Positions 1 to 7,980 of a DNA stretch of 64,000 nt are shown piece by piece (within the stretch, counting starts at the first letter, position 1; each line of letters opens with the position of its first letter). Both the position numbers and the translations under genes were made by a program. The stretch comes from a bacterium (GTDB lineage Bacteria > Zhuqueibacterota > Zhuqueibacteria > Residuimicrobiales > Krinioviventaceae): NCBI GenBank assembly GCA_029561455.1, contig JAKQIY010000041.1, positions 1 through 64,000 of the forward strand. Direction: 5' to 3'. Below the pieces are notes generated by a model. The model worked only from the letters and a program-made list of their open reading frames with translations. It was not told the origin of the DNA and ran no database searches.

Positions 1-1
1 T

Positions 2-391
2 GATTTAGCAACGGATAAAACAGGAAACGTAATAATCGGTACTCATATTGGAGTTTCAATTTATAAAGATACCCAAACAAAAATTACAAATAAACCAAAA
101 ATTAATATACCGTGTAAAACCACATTATTCCAAAACTATCCCAATCCTTTCAATTCGGAAACCACTATTAACTATAGCGTGGAAAAAGACGGCCCGGTAC
201 AAATCACCATCTATGACCTGCTCGGCCGCCGCGTGCAAACCCTGGTGGACGAGCGCCGCTCCGCCGGATCGTACCGCGCTGTCTGGAACGGCTGCGACAA
301 TAGCGGCCGCTGCGTGGCGTCGGGCATTTATTTTGTGCGGATGCAGGTTGGCGGCAAGTCGCAATCGTTCAAGATTTCATATTTGAAATAA
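2..391 (+). CDS. C-terminal end of a secreted T9SS-sorted protein (5' end outside window)
   Basis: The reading frame is open from the left edge (first codon at base 2), so only the last 129 residues are visible. The first residues contain DKTGNVIIGTHIGVSIY, which resembles one blade of the two-component-regulator type beta-propeller (D..GN.WIGT..G). A T9SS type A sorting domain follows, with LFQNYPNPFN, IYDLLGRRVQTL, W-N-G-C-D-N-S-G and SGIYFVRMQVGG, ending in ISYLK. In the family this domain carries the protein through the outer membrane and is cleaved on anchoring. The catalytic or binding part of the protein is outside the window. The internal GTG at 179 is not the start, because the frame and the domain both extend upstream of it. 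Confidence 0.85.
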   Translation, partial: DLATDKTGNVIIGTHIGVSIYKDTQTKITNKPKINIPCKTTLFQNYPNPFNSETTINYSVEKDGPVQITIYDLLGRRVQTLVDERRSAGSYRAVWNGCDNSGRCVASGIYFVRMQVGGKSQSFKISYLK

Positions 392-442
392 TTAATCGCT
401 TTCACTCCGTCCCAAACTCCGCAGACTGTGTGAAAACCAAAA

Positions 443-547
443 ATTTTGCTATAAAAAGTGTCGTGTATCGCCTTTATACGATGCGTTAGGCCGCAGGTCC
501 GACCTACAGGCTGAACCCCGTCAGGGGTGAAATGTTTATAGCAAAAT
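443..547. repeat. MITE-like intergenic element with 13-bp inverted repeats
   Basis: Two 13-bp arms, ATTTTGCTATAAA (443-455) and TTTATAGCAAAAT (535-547), are exact reverse complements. They enclose about 80 bp that includes a small hairpin around AACCCCGTCAGGGGT (513-527). A second copy of that hairpin motif, AACCCCGTTAGGGGTGGA, lies just outside at about 563-580. Short CCCC-GT-GGGG palindromes of this kind are common between genes in FCB bacteria. No ORF is present. The gap 392-824 holds this element and the one at 600-651, and I see no gene in it. Confidence 0.55.
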
Positions 548-599
548 AAATAAAAAACTCGTAACCCCGTTAGGGGTGGAACATGGTAGTACGATCAAT

Positions 600-651
600 A
601 GTCATCTCGATACGTCCCGAAAGATGAAGCAACGGGACTACTCGATGACCG
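600..651. repeat. Imperfect palindrome, CTCGATACG...CTACTCGATGACC element, copy 1
   Basis: The arms GTCATCTCGATACGTCCC (601-618) and GGGACTACTCGATGAC (634-649) form an imperfect inverted repeat. The same outer arms recur at 23945-24044 around a longer, unrelated centre, so this is a dispersed element and not a gene-specific terminator. It lies downstream of the 3' ends of two convergent genes. Confidence 0.5.
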
Positions 652-824
652 GGGTGTTCCGGTGCGTTTCAATGCCTGATCGCCCCAGGGCTGAGCCCTT
701 TTGCAGGGAATGGGCATAGCCTATCCATTTTTTACGCACGGCTTTACCCCGGCACTCCTTTATTTGACAAGGGCGACCCGCCGGATCGCCCCTTCCAATG
801 CTTCTCTTCCCCGGAATGTTCACC

Positions 825-2789
825 CTATTTCAAATATAAACACTTTTTCATAGCCGTATGATCCGGTGTGTTCAACTTGTAAAAATATACGCCCGAACCC
901 AGGTCTTTTGGCCGCCACGCCAGCGAATGCTCGCCGGCACTCATCTGCGTATCGGCCAGCTTGTCGATCTCCCGGCCCAACACATCATATACGATCACCG
1001 TAACATGGCCGGCGCGCGGCAGGGAAAAGCTGATCTCGGTAGCGGGATTGAAGGGATTGGGATAGTTCTGCTCCAGCCGGAAAACGACGGGTTTTACAGG
1101 ATCATCATTTACATTAACCACCGCCGGATCGACTATCCGCATTCGGTCAAAATAAAAATCCATATCCGTTATGGCATGATGTTCCGCCACGATCTGGAAC
1201 TGGGCTATATCGCTCCAGTCAAATTCACCCAGAGGATTGTACCACTGATCGTTATCCCATGACCCATGTTCGGTAAAATCGCTGAGCGGAATTTGCACGT
1301 GATGCCAAAAGCCATTAAAATCCGTAACATTTTCATTTATCGTATACCGCATCCGCCAGGGATGATCTTCGGGCACATCGGTCTTGCTGTCCAGAAAACG
1401 AATATCAAACGAGGCGCCGCCGGCATCGGTGCGCATCCAGAAATCCAGGGCATAACCTTCATCCAGCAACTGCGACAGATCGCGATATGGCTGGAATTCC
1501 AGGTTTATAGCGCCGTATTGGGACATATCGGACCAGTGAATGCAGTAATTACCAAACAACGGCTCCTCGCCGGAATAATGGTCCAGCGTCCCCGATGGTG
1601 CCCAACTGGCTTCCAGCAGACCGGTTTCGATAAAATCATCATAAATCGTAAACCCGGTGGTGTCCGGTTTTTTTATAAAGGTATACTGCGGCGGCGGCGT
1701 CAGCCCCAGCGCTTCAATAACGGGAATCTCCACATCATAATCGAACATCCGGTTGCTATATTTTTCAAAAATGCCGAATTCCGAACCATATTCCCACATG
1801 CTCCAGCTAATATTTTTTTCTTCCAGATAAGAACGCACCGCCTGCAGCCAGCGTACCCGGTCTTCGGTTTGACAATTGGGCTGATAAACGCCAAACTCAC
1901 CGCACCAAAGCGGCACATTCCGGTCATTGCCGAACTTGACGGCAATATCTATCTTCTTCTGCAAATAAGCAATAGTACCGGGACAGTTATCGCCCAGCGC
2001 GGTGTTGATAAAATTATTGTATTCCGATTCCCACCAGGTGCCCTTTATTGTCTCCGGCATTTCCGGCATTCGCACGGGATCGTACGGGAAAGGCACATCG
2101 GCAATATCGTTGCCGGGATTGGTCCAGGATGCGCCCTGGTGGGTAAAGATCATGGGATCGTAAAAATGAAATGTATAAATAAGATTGGTATCCGCATACA
2201 CCGGCATATTCTTCAGGTTATTGTAACTGTTCCAGCCGGCCGGGCCGATGACAATGGTATGGCGGGTATCGATAGCGCGGATGGCGTCCACAACCTGCTG
2301 CTGCATGTTGTTCCAGGCGGCGTCGGCGATGCCGTGCGGCTCGTTCAATACTTCATACAAAATATAATCGGACCGATCACGGTACCGGGTTGCAAACTGT
2401 TGCCATACCGAGACCAAACGATCCAGTATCTCCGGTTTGGTATCCTCTTCCACGCTAAAGCTGTGATTATCCAGAATGAGGTAAAGCTGTAATTCTTCCG
2501 CCCAGGTTACCGCATGATCGAGAAAATAGAACAACAGCGGGTCAACCGTATAATCAGGCGCAGCGCCGGACATGGGATGGATTTCGATGGGCAGGCGGAT
2601 GTGATCGCAGCCGAGGGATTTAATGTTTTCGAAATCCTGCCTGGTATAACGTGTAAACTGGATAGCCGACGCCGAAGACTTTTGCAGCCAGCCGGTGAGA
2701 TTAACCCCGCGTTTCCAGGGAATTTCTTTGGCGAATAATAATTGCATGCTCATTAATAAAATGATTATAGGTAAAAACGCTCTTTTCAT
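825..2789 (-). CDS. Secreted GH5 endoglucanase-like glycoside hydrolase with CBM-like and T9SS domains
   Basis: The predicted role is hydrolysis of beta-glucan or beta-mannan outside the cell. A signal peptide (MKRAFLPIIILLMSMQLLFA) comes first, then a GH5 TIM barrel to about residue 365 with RGVNLTGWLQ, the acid/base Glu in EVLNEPHG and the nucleophile Glu in PLWCGEFGVYQ. Residues of about 380-555 form a jelly-roll-like region that resembles CBM11/CIA30 modules (aromatic-rich, DFWMRTDAGG, FYFDRMRIVD). The last 85 residues are a T9SS sorting domain (LEQNYPNPFNP). I chose the ATG at 2789 over the in-frame ATG four codons upstream because GAGG lies 6 nt before it. The gene faces 3065-4024 across a shared intergenic region. 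The substrate is inferred from the family only. Confidence 0.9.
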   Translation of the reverse strand: MKRAFLPIIILLMSMQLLFAKEIPWKRGVNLTGWLQKSSASAIQFTRYTRQDFENIKSLGCDHIRLPIEIHPMSGAAPDYTVDPLLFYFLDHAVTWAEELQLYLILDNHSFSVEEDTKPEILDRLVSVWQQFATRYRDRSDYILYEVLNEPHGIADAAWNNMQQQVVDAIRAIDTRHTIVIGPAGWNSYNNLKNMPVYADTNLIYTFHFYDPMIFTHQGASWTNPGNDIADVPFPYDPVRMPEMPETIKGTWWESEYNNFINTALGDNCPGTIAYLQKKIDIAVKFGNDRNVPLWCGEFGVYQPNCQTEDRVRWLQAVRSYLEEKNISWSMWEYGSEFGIFEKYSNRMFDYDVEIPVIEALGLTPPPQYTFIKKPDTTGFTIYDDFIETGLLEASWAPSGTLDHYSGEEPLFGNYCIHWSDMSQYGAINLEFQPYRDLSQLLDEGYALDFWMRTDAGGASFDIRFLDSKTDVPEDHPWRMRYTINENVTDFNGFWHHVQIPLSDFTEHGSWDNDQWYNPLGEFDWSDIAQFQIVAEHHAITDMDFYFDRMRIVDPAVVNVNDDPVKPVVFRLEQNYPNPFNPATEISFSLPRAGHVTVIVYDVLGREIDKLADTQMSAGEHSLAWRPKDLGSGVYFYKLNTPDHTAMKKCLYLK

Positions 2790-3011
2790 TCCAAACCTCA
2801 TCTACATTAAATGATTACAGTAATGTAAATCAATTTATTATCAAAATTTCTTTCATGCAATGAAAATTATTTAACAAAGCTCACGCTGTCGCTCCCTTTA
2901 TTCTTTTATTACTTGTTCTTAAAATAAAGCAATACCTGAAAATTTTTTATTAAACAAGTAAATTCCATTTGCAATATTTAATTTTATATTGTACTTTTAT
3001 TCCATACATAT

Positions 3012-3025
3012 TTTAAACGTTTAAA
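3012..3025. promoter_or_regulatory. LacI-like 14-bp perfect palindrome, possible operator
   Basis: TTTAAACGTTTAAA is a perfect palindrome with the central CG and AAACGTTT core typical of LacI-family operators. It lies 40 bp before the ATG of the gene at 3065, in the divergent gap shared with the GH5 gene. The surroundings are very AT-rich, so a chance palindrome is possible. No LacI regulator gene is in the window. Confidence 0.35.
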
Positions 3026-3064
3026 TCGCTTGTTTTATATCACACTTTTGGGAGAGGAGTCGAT

Positions 3065-4024
3065 ATGAAAAAAAGAGCAGCTACAGTAATGTTTCAGACA
3101 GTTATCGTTGCGTTTTTATTTCTGACCGGACTTGTTAGCGGTCAAAATGTGATCTCTAACGGTGGTTTTGCCGACACGACCGGATGGTCAGTAAGCAATC
3201 TGGATGCTTCAACTCTTGCTGAAGCCACTTTTGGCGTAGATGACGAAGAGCGTCCGGCAATGGGCAGCGGGCCCTATCTTTACCTGACAGGCGTTGCTTC
3301 CGATTATTCAAATATTGCCGTTTTTCAAAAAGTAACCGTTATCGGCGGAACGCAATACCAGTTTTCCGGCGCGTTCAAAGATTTAACCTATGGACAATTA
3401 AATCAATTCTGGAGCGAAATTTATATCAGCGTTGAGGCTCCTGTCGATGGTTCCGATTACACCCCGCTGGCCGGTTCCAACTCGAATCGCTACCTGGCCT
3501 TCAATACCTGGACCGGCTGTGGTTCTGGTGTCGATGGCACTTACCAGGACAATGGCTGTAACTCGCCAAATACCGGATTATATACTGCCCCGGGCGAAGC
3601 GGGCGTGCCGGTAGAAGTTTATGTGGTTATTAAAACCGGCATCTGGTGCGGCGGTCCCGAATACTCTTTTGACGTAGCTGTCGATGAAGTCAGCCTTACC
3701 CCGGTTGGCGGAACTGCAATCAATAAAAATGACCTTGCAAAAAATGAACAATATCAATTGTTCCAAAACTATCCCAATCCCTTTAACCCGGCAACGACGA
3801 TCAACTTTTCGTTGCCCGGCAATGAAACGGTGTCGCTGGCAGTCTTTGATCTGACCGGACGAAAGATCAAAACACTGGTTAACGAAACATTCAATGCCGG
3901 AAACCATACGGTTACCTGGGATGGGTGTAATGATGCCGGACAACGTGTACCTTCCGGCGTCTATTTGTATAAAATACAAACCGGTAATTTTTCCATGATT
4001 AGGAAAATGACCCTGTTGCAATAG
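3065..4024 (+). CDS. Secreted carbohydrate-binding-like protein with T9SS sorting domain
   Basis: This 319-residue protein has a clear signal peptide (about 1-26, ending LVSGQ). The central part, about 28-215, starts NVISNGGFADTTGWSVSN, the usual opening of a galactose-binding-like jelly roll of the CBM type, and ends with an FDVAVDEVSLTPV strand also typical of that fold. Residues of about 235-319 are a T9SS sorting domain (LFQNYPNPFNPATTI, VFDLTGRKIKTL, SGVYLYKIQTG). There is no catalytic domain, so it is probably a cell-surface glycan-binding protein. AGGAG sits 5 nt before the ATG. It is followed by a strong terminator and preceded by a possible LacI-type operator. The ligand is unknown. 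Confidence 0.75.
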   Translation: MKKRAATVMFQTVIVAFLFLTGLVSGQNVISNGGFADTTGWSVSNLDASTLAEATFGVDDEERPAMGSGPYLYLTGVASDYSNIAVFQKVTVIGGTQYQFSGAFKDLTYGQLNQFWSEIYISVEAPVDGSDYTPLAGSNSNRYLAFNTWTGCGSGVDGTYQDNGCNSPNTGLYTAPGEAGVPVEVYVVIKTGIWCGGPEYSFDVAVDEVSLTPVGGTAINKNDLAKNEQYQLFQNYPNPFNPATTINFSLPGNETVSLAVFDLTGRKIKTLVNETFNAGNHTVTWDGCNDAGQRVPSGVYLYKIQTGNFSMIRKMTLLQ

Positions 4025-4083
4025 GATCAGCCGCCGGTTTGGGGAAGGCTAATCCCTCAAGTTAGCTTTGTCTCATCTTTACT

Positions 4084-4132
4084 CAGGACAAGGAGGCGGT
4101 TCACCGTTCTCCTTGTCCTGCTCCCATTTTTT
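4084..4132 (+). terminator. Rho-independent terminator of the 3065-4024 gene
   Basis: A perfect 12-bp stem, CAGGACAAGGAG (4084-4095) with CTCCTTGTCCTG (4109-4120), is followed six bases later by T6 (4127-4132). It separates the secreted protein gene from the microcompartment pair. Confidence 0.85.
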
Positions 4133-4220
4133 AATAGGTATATAAACTTTTTTTTTCGTATTTTAATCCCATTAATAAATTAAACACCATACTTTAACCG
4201 GTTACGACCAGGTTTTTTAC

Positions 4221-5543
4221 ATGTCTCTTGTTGAACAGGTAAAACAGGCGGGAGTTATCGGCGCCGGCGGCGCGGGCTTTCCCACACATATCAAATTAGC
4301 TGCTCATGTGGAGTATTTTCTCGTCAACGGCGCGGAATGCGAACCGCTAATGCACAAAGACCGCGAGTTGATGACGCACTTTGCCGCCGATATAATCGCC
4401 AGTATAAAACTCGCCCGGCAATGCGTTGGCGCGAAACAAGCCGTCATCGGCATTAAATCCAAAAACAAAGAGGCTCTTGCCGCTATAAATAATGCTATCG
4501 ACGACCCGGCTATATCGATCCACGAGTTTGGCGATTATTACCCGGTTGGCGATGAAGTGGAACTGGTGTACGGCATTACCGGCCGTCACATCCCGCCGCA
4601 GGGCCTGCCCCTGGACGTGGGCTGCGTGGTTAATAATGTCGAAACCGTTTATAATATTTACCGGGCCAACCAAAACCTGCCCGTAACCGATACATTCATC
4701 ACTATCACCGGGTTAGTGAAAAAGCCGGTAACTACCCGTGTGCCGGTGGGCATGACGGTTCAGGACGTTCTGCAACTGGCCGGCAGCCCCACAATTGCCG
4801 AATATGGTATTATGGAAAGCGGCCTGATGATGGGCAAACTGGTCACCGATCTGCAAAAACCGGTCAACAAAACCAGTGGGGGACTGATCGTTCTCCCCGC
4901 CGATCACCCGGTGATTACCCGTTACAGTAAAACCCGCCAACAAATGGATCGCATCGGTCATTCCGCCTGCGATCAGTGCAGCTTTTGCACGGAACTCTGT
5001 CCCCGCTATTTGCTGGGTTACGATATTCAGCCCCACCAGGTCATGCGCAGTCTCGGCTTTTCGGTAATGGGCCCGGAGTTGTGGAACAAGTACGCGCTGT
5101 TGTGCTGCCAGTGCGGGATATGCTCCCTGTATGCCTGTCCCGAAATGCTCTATCCGCGCGAAGCTTGCGCCCGCGGCATCCAGGAGTTACGCGCCGCCGG
5201 CAAGGGTACATGGCAGGGCAGCCGCGAGGTGAAAACCCATCCCATGCACGATTCGCGCCGCCTGCCGCTCAAACAGTTAATGAACCGGCTGGGAGTTGCC
5301 GGTTATGACGCCCATGCCGAATATACGGAAACCAACGTACAGCCGGAGATTGTTCATATCTGCTTGCACCAGAACGTCGGCGCGCCGGCTGAAGCGGTTG
5401 TCAGTGTGAACGACCGGGTAACCAAAGGCCAGCTTGTCGGCCGCATACCGGAAGGCAAACTGAGCGCCAATGTCCACGCCAGCATCACCGGCCGGGTGAC
5501 GGCTATTAAAGATAATATGCTCATTATTGAAAGAGGAAAATAA
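4221..5543 (+). CDS. pduS: PduS/RnfC-like Fe-S flavoprotein of bacterial microcompartments
   Basis: PduS-type proteins are FMN and double [4Fe-4S] electron carriers that reduce cobalamin or regenerate cofactors for enzymes inside a microcompartment. The 440 residues match PduS length. The N-terminal RnfC-type nucleotide/FMN segment has GVIGAGGAGFPTHIKL and VNGAECEPL. An SLBB-like domain comes next (TITGLVKKPVTTRVPVGMT). Two cluster motifs follow: C250-x2-C253-x2-C256-x3-C260-P and C295-x2-C298-x2-C301-x4-C306-P. The C-terminal end has a barrel-sandwich repeat (GKLSANVHASITGRV). The next gene starts 4 nt after the stop and encodes a PduT-like shell protein, the usual partner. No other microcompartment gene is in the window. 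AGG lies 8 nt before the ATG. Confidence 0.9.
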   Translation: MSLVEQVKQAGVIGAGGAGFPTHIKLAAHVEYFLVNGAECEPLMHKDRELMTHFAADIIASIKLARQCVGAKQAVIGIKSKNKEALAAINNAIDDPAISIHEFGDYYPVGDEVELVYGITGRHIPPQGLPLDVGCVVNNVETVYNIYRANQNLPVTDTFITITGLVKKPVTTRVPVGMTVQDVLQLAGSPTIAEYGIMESGLMMGKLVTDLQKPVNKTSGGLIVLPADHPVITRYSKTRQQMDRIGHSACDQCSFCTELCPRYLLGYDIQPHQVMRSLGFSVMGPELWNKYALLCCQCGICSLYACPEMLYPREACARGIQELRAAGKGTWQGSREVKTHPMHDSRRLPLKQLMNRLGVAGYDAHAEYTETNVQPEIVHICLHQNVGAPAEAVVSVNDRVTKGQLVGRIPEGKLSANVHASITGRVTAIKDNMLIIERGK

Positions 5544-5547
5544 ACAG

Positions 5548-6099
5548 ATGGCGCCTAACGCAATCGGTCTTTTGGAGCTGAACAGCATCGCCGCCGGCAT
5601 CGATGTGGCGGATACCATGTTGAAATCTGCCAATGTGCAGTTGGCGCTGGCGCGTACGATTTGTTCGGGCAAATACCTGGTGATTGTCGGCGGCGAGGTA
5701 GCCGCGGTGCGCTCCAGCGTGGAAGCCGGTAAAAGCAAATGGCCCGGCGCGGTGATCGATTCGATTGTGCTGGCCAATATCGACGCCCAGGTGTTTCCGG
5801 CTATTGCCGGGTCCAATAAAGTGGATACCCTGGCGGCGCTGGGCATTATCGAATCCTTTTCCGTGTCCGCCCTGGTTGAAGCGGCGGATGCGGCGGTCAA
5901 AGCCGCTAATGTGCAGCTTTTGGAGATACGCCTGGCGATGGCTCTGGGCGGCAAGGCGTTTGTTTCCCTCACCGGCAGCGTGGCCGGAGTACGGGCTGCT
6001 GTAGAAGCCGGGGCCGCGCTGGTCGCCGAAAAGGGCCTGCTGGTGAACAAGGTCGTCATTCCCGCGCCCAGTGCACAGTTGTACAAGGATTATATTTAA
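5548..6099 (+). CDS. pduT: PduT-like tandem BMC shell protein with cluster-binding Cys
   Basis: This is a BMC-T protein with two BMC domains, about residues 4-90 and 95-180 (AIGLLELNSIAAGIDVADTM and AALGIIESFSVSALVEAAD). In PduT of Salmonella a Cys at residue 38 in the first domain puts a [4Fe-4S] cluster in the pore of the trimer; here TICSGKY places Cys39 at the matching site. Length (183) also matches. I start at ATG 5548 and not at the in-frame TTG 21 nt upstream inside the pduS end, because MAPNAIG fits the family N-terminus; AGAGG lies 12 nt upstream. Together with PduS it would carry electrons across a shell, but shell hexamers and pentamers must be encoded elsewhere. Confidence 0.9.
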   Translation: MAPNAIGLLELNSIAAGIDVADTMLKSANVQLALARTICSGKYLVIVGGEVAAVRSSVEAGKSKWPGAVIDSIVLANIDAQVFPAIAGSNKVDTLAALGIIESFSVSALVEAADAAVKAANVQLLEIRLAMALGGKAFVSLTGSVAGVRAAVEAGAALVAEKGLLVNKVVIPAPSAQLYKDYI

Positions 6100-6203
6100 A
6101 CCAAACCGGGGGATAAAAGACTAAAGGGGGATCAGACCGATACGGAACGCCGCTATTCTTAAAATGAGCGCCGGAACCGGTTTAAACCCTGTGAGGAGTT
6201 ATT

Positions 6204-6746
6204 ATGGCCAACCATGTTTACATTGCCTGTTCGCTGGACGGCTTTATTGCCAAACCCAACGGCTCCATCGACTGGCTGACCTCGATTCCCAATGAAAAAG
6301 ACGATGACTGGGGCTATTCCCGGTTCATCAAAAAAATTGACGCCATTATCATCGGTCGAAAAACCTTTGAAACGGCGTTACTGTTTGGTGAATGGCCATA
6401 TAACAGACCGGTTTTTGTATTAAGCAATAATATTAAACAAATACCGGACTTTATCAGGAGCAAAGCCGAGTTAATAAACGGGGATTTACACAAGATCATA
6501 GATTTGTTACATATCAAAAAATTCAACAATATCTATATCGACGGCGGGCAAACCATCCAGTCCTTTTTAAAAGCGGATTTGATCGACGAGATGATCATCA
6601 CCACCATTCCCATCATTCTGGGCAATGGCATCCCTCTTTTCGGTAGCATCGACAAGGAACTGGAATTTAAACTGGTGAATTCGGAAGTGTTGAATAATTA
6701 TATGGTCAAGAGTTATTATAAAAGGATCAGGAATAATCAAAAATAG
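6204..6746 (+). CDS. DHFR-fold reductase, RibD C-terminal family
   Basis: The 180 residues resemble the RibD C-terminal/YyaP group of dihydrofolate-reductase-fold proteins: MANHVYIACSLDGFIAKPNG, then DAIIIGRKTFE, then IYIDGGQTIQSFLKADLIDEM. Proteins of this group bind NADPH and include riboflavin-pathway reductases and many stand-alone members of unknown substrate. The residue pattern is not that of FolA, so a folate role should not be assumed. GAGGAG lies 7 nt before the ATG. It follows pduT after about 100 bp with no visible terminator and could be co-transcribed. A two-sided hairpin closes the gene. Confidence 0.85.
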   Translation: MANHVYIACSLDGFIAKPNGSIDWLTSIPNEKDDDWGYSRFIKKIDAIIIGRKTFETALLFGEWPYNRPVFVLSNNIKQIPDFIRSKAELINGDLHKIIDLLHIKKFNNIYIDGGQTIQSFLKADLIDEMIITTIPIILGNGIPLFGSIDKELEFKLVNSEVLNNYMVKSYYKRIRNNQK

Positions 6747-6777
6747 TATGCTTTACCAGTTAGTATTGGTAAAGCAT
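6739..6777 (-). terminator. Terminator of the minus-strand lipoprotein gene, possibly bidirectional
   Basis: ATGCTTTACCA (6748-6758) pairs perfectly with TGGTAAAGCAT (6767-6777) over an 8-nt loop. On the minus strand it is followed by five T (6739-6743), inside the last codons of the convergent reductase gene. On the plus strand the T-rich tail is weak. Confidence 0.6.
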
Positions 6778-6839
6778 TATTACCGGTCAATATCATATCA
6801 TCATCAATCCCCAATACCACAATACCTTGTTGCTTTCTG

Positions 6840-7628
6840 TCACTCACCCACTGGTGGCGGATTATCCCGTAATTCCGCTTCCGTCAGGGTCGTCATACAG
6901 AACCATTGCCAGTCTTTAGTTACATATTTAAACTTGCCGATGCCGATATCGCCGTTAGTTTTGAAATTATCCCATGGCGCGGTCAAGGTAGACCAGTAAT
7001 CGCCGCCTACGCTCAATAAATAGCGGGCCGTAGCGCGGTCATCCACCAGGGTGGTATCATCAAGCACGAGACGGGCGCGCACCATGGTAATCACCCCGCC
7101 AATATCGTTGGGATTAATACTCTTACGCCCGTTACTTGACCAGAAATGGAAATTATAGCCATCCCCGGCGGTGACGGAAATGCCGCCTTCCGGTTCGGAG
7201 CGTTCATCCGCAGGTTTATTAGCGTCCCCGGAAAAATCTTCCACATAAGCGTTACCATCGATATTTGTACTGGAATCCGCAGTTTGCCAGGTGTGCTGCG
7301 TTTTGCTCAGAATATAAGTGCGTATTTGTTGCAAATGCACACGGGTATTGCCGGCGGGATTGCCCTGGGCGTCTTCATACACCTGTCCCCAGGCGATCAT
7401 CGCTTTGAACGCGCCGGGATTGTTGCCCATACCGAGACGCGGCCCGCTGTACCAGTCATAAGTGGACGGTATTCCATGCGGCGTGCCCTGATGCGGCGGG
7501 ATCATGTCCCCGGCGATTATATCAATAATATCCGGTTGTGCAGCTTTGGGTTTTACCGGCTCGTCTTTTTTACAAGCGCTTGTTATAAGAAATATTATGC
7601 ACATTAAAAAAGGTGATGTCTTCATCAT
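6840..7628 (-). CDS. Lipoprotein of unknown function, polysaccharide-binding-like
   Basis: The N-terminus is a lipoprotein signal peptide (LITSACKKDE, lipid on Cys of about residue 19). The 262-residue body is rich in Trp, Tyr, Asn and Gly and contains AWGQVYED, GGISVTAGDGYNFHFWSS and VVTKDW-type aromatic strands, the look of a beta-sandwich that binds or acts on polysaccharide at the cell surface. I do not recognise a named family. No catalytic motif can be assigned. Two ATG codons start the gene; the upstream AGAGAAAG is a weak ribosome site. It is a single-gene unit between the terminator at 6739 and a palindrome-rich gap. Confidence 0.7.
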   Translation of the reverse strand: MMKTSPFLMCIIFLITSACKKDEPVKPKAAQPDIIDIIAGDMIPPHQGTPHGIPSTYDWYSGPRLGMGNNPGAFKAMIAWGQVYEDAQGNPAGNTRVHLQQIRTYILSKTQHTWQTADSSTNIDGNAYVEDFSGDANKPADERSEPEGGISVTAGDGYNFHFWSSNGRKSINPNDIGGVITMVRARLVLDDTTLVDDRATARYLLSVGGDYWSTLTAPWDNFKTNGDIGIGKFKYVTKDWQWFCMTTLTEAELRDNPPPVGE

Positions 7629-7689
7629 GTTTCACTTTCTCTGTTGTCATTTTTACCAAGTTACGGGGCTTATAAAAGGTATTACTTTT

Positions 7690-7922
7690 GAACAAGGGGT
7701 TGCAACCCCTTGTTCTAATTTTCCTGGTTCCAAGCCTCTCGGCTCTGCCGGAAATCTGGCACAGGCGCGCTAATTGCAAGTCCTTATATACTGCTGATTA
7801 TCAGCCGGAGGCTGAACTACTAACGCCAAGCCGGAGACTTGCGAGGTTAATGCCTGCTATTGCATTTTTTTACAGGATAAAATGTCCTGCTTTATTTTGC
7901 GCCCTGGGGAACATCCCCAGGG
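7690..7922. repeat. Palindrome-rich intergenic mosaic with a 26-bp perfect palindrome
   Basis: The gap 7629-7980 has no gene. It begins with a perfect 26-bp palindrome at 7690-7715 (half-site GAACAAGGGGTTG). After that come CAGCCGGAGGCTGA, a 7-bp inverted pair GCAAGTC/GACTTGC around 7777-7839, a CAGGA...TCCTG hairpin near 7873-7890, and a 9-bp stem CCCTGGGGA/TCCCCAGGG at 7902-7922. Such clusters are typical of mobile REP-like repeats. None has a T-tract in the direction of the neighbouring genes, except that the first palindrome is followed by TAATTTT. Confidence 0.5.
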
Positions 7923-7980
7923 TGATCTGATCATTCGTCCAACAAGTCCATGCCGTCCACGCTAAATATAAACCGAAACC

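Noticed and set aside
638-823. 61-residue frame on the minus strand after the GH5 gene
   Set aside because: It consists partly of the palindromic element, has no family signature and no ribosome site.
1266-2492. 408-residue open frame on the plus strand
   Set aside because: It is antisense to the GH5 catalytic domain, has no ribosome site and no recognisable motif; a shadow of GC-richer codons.
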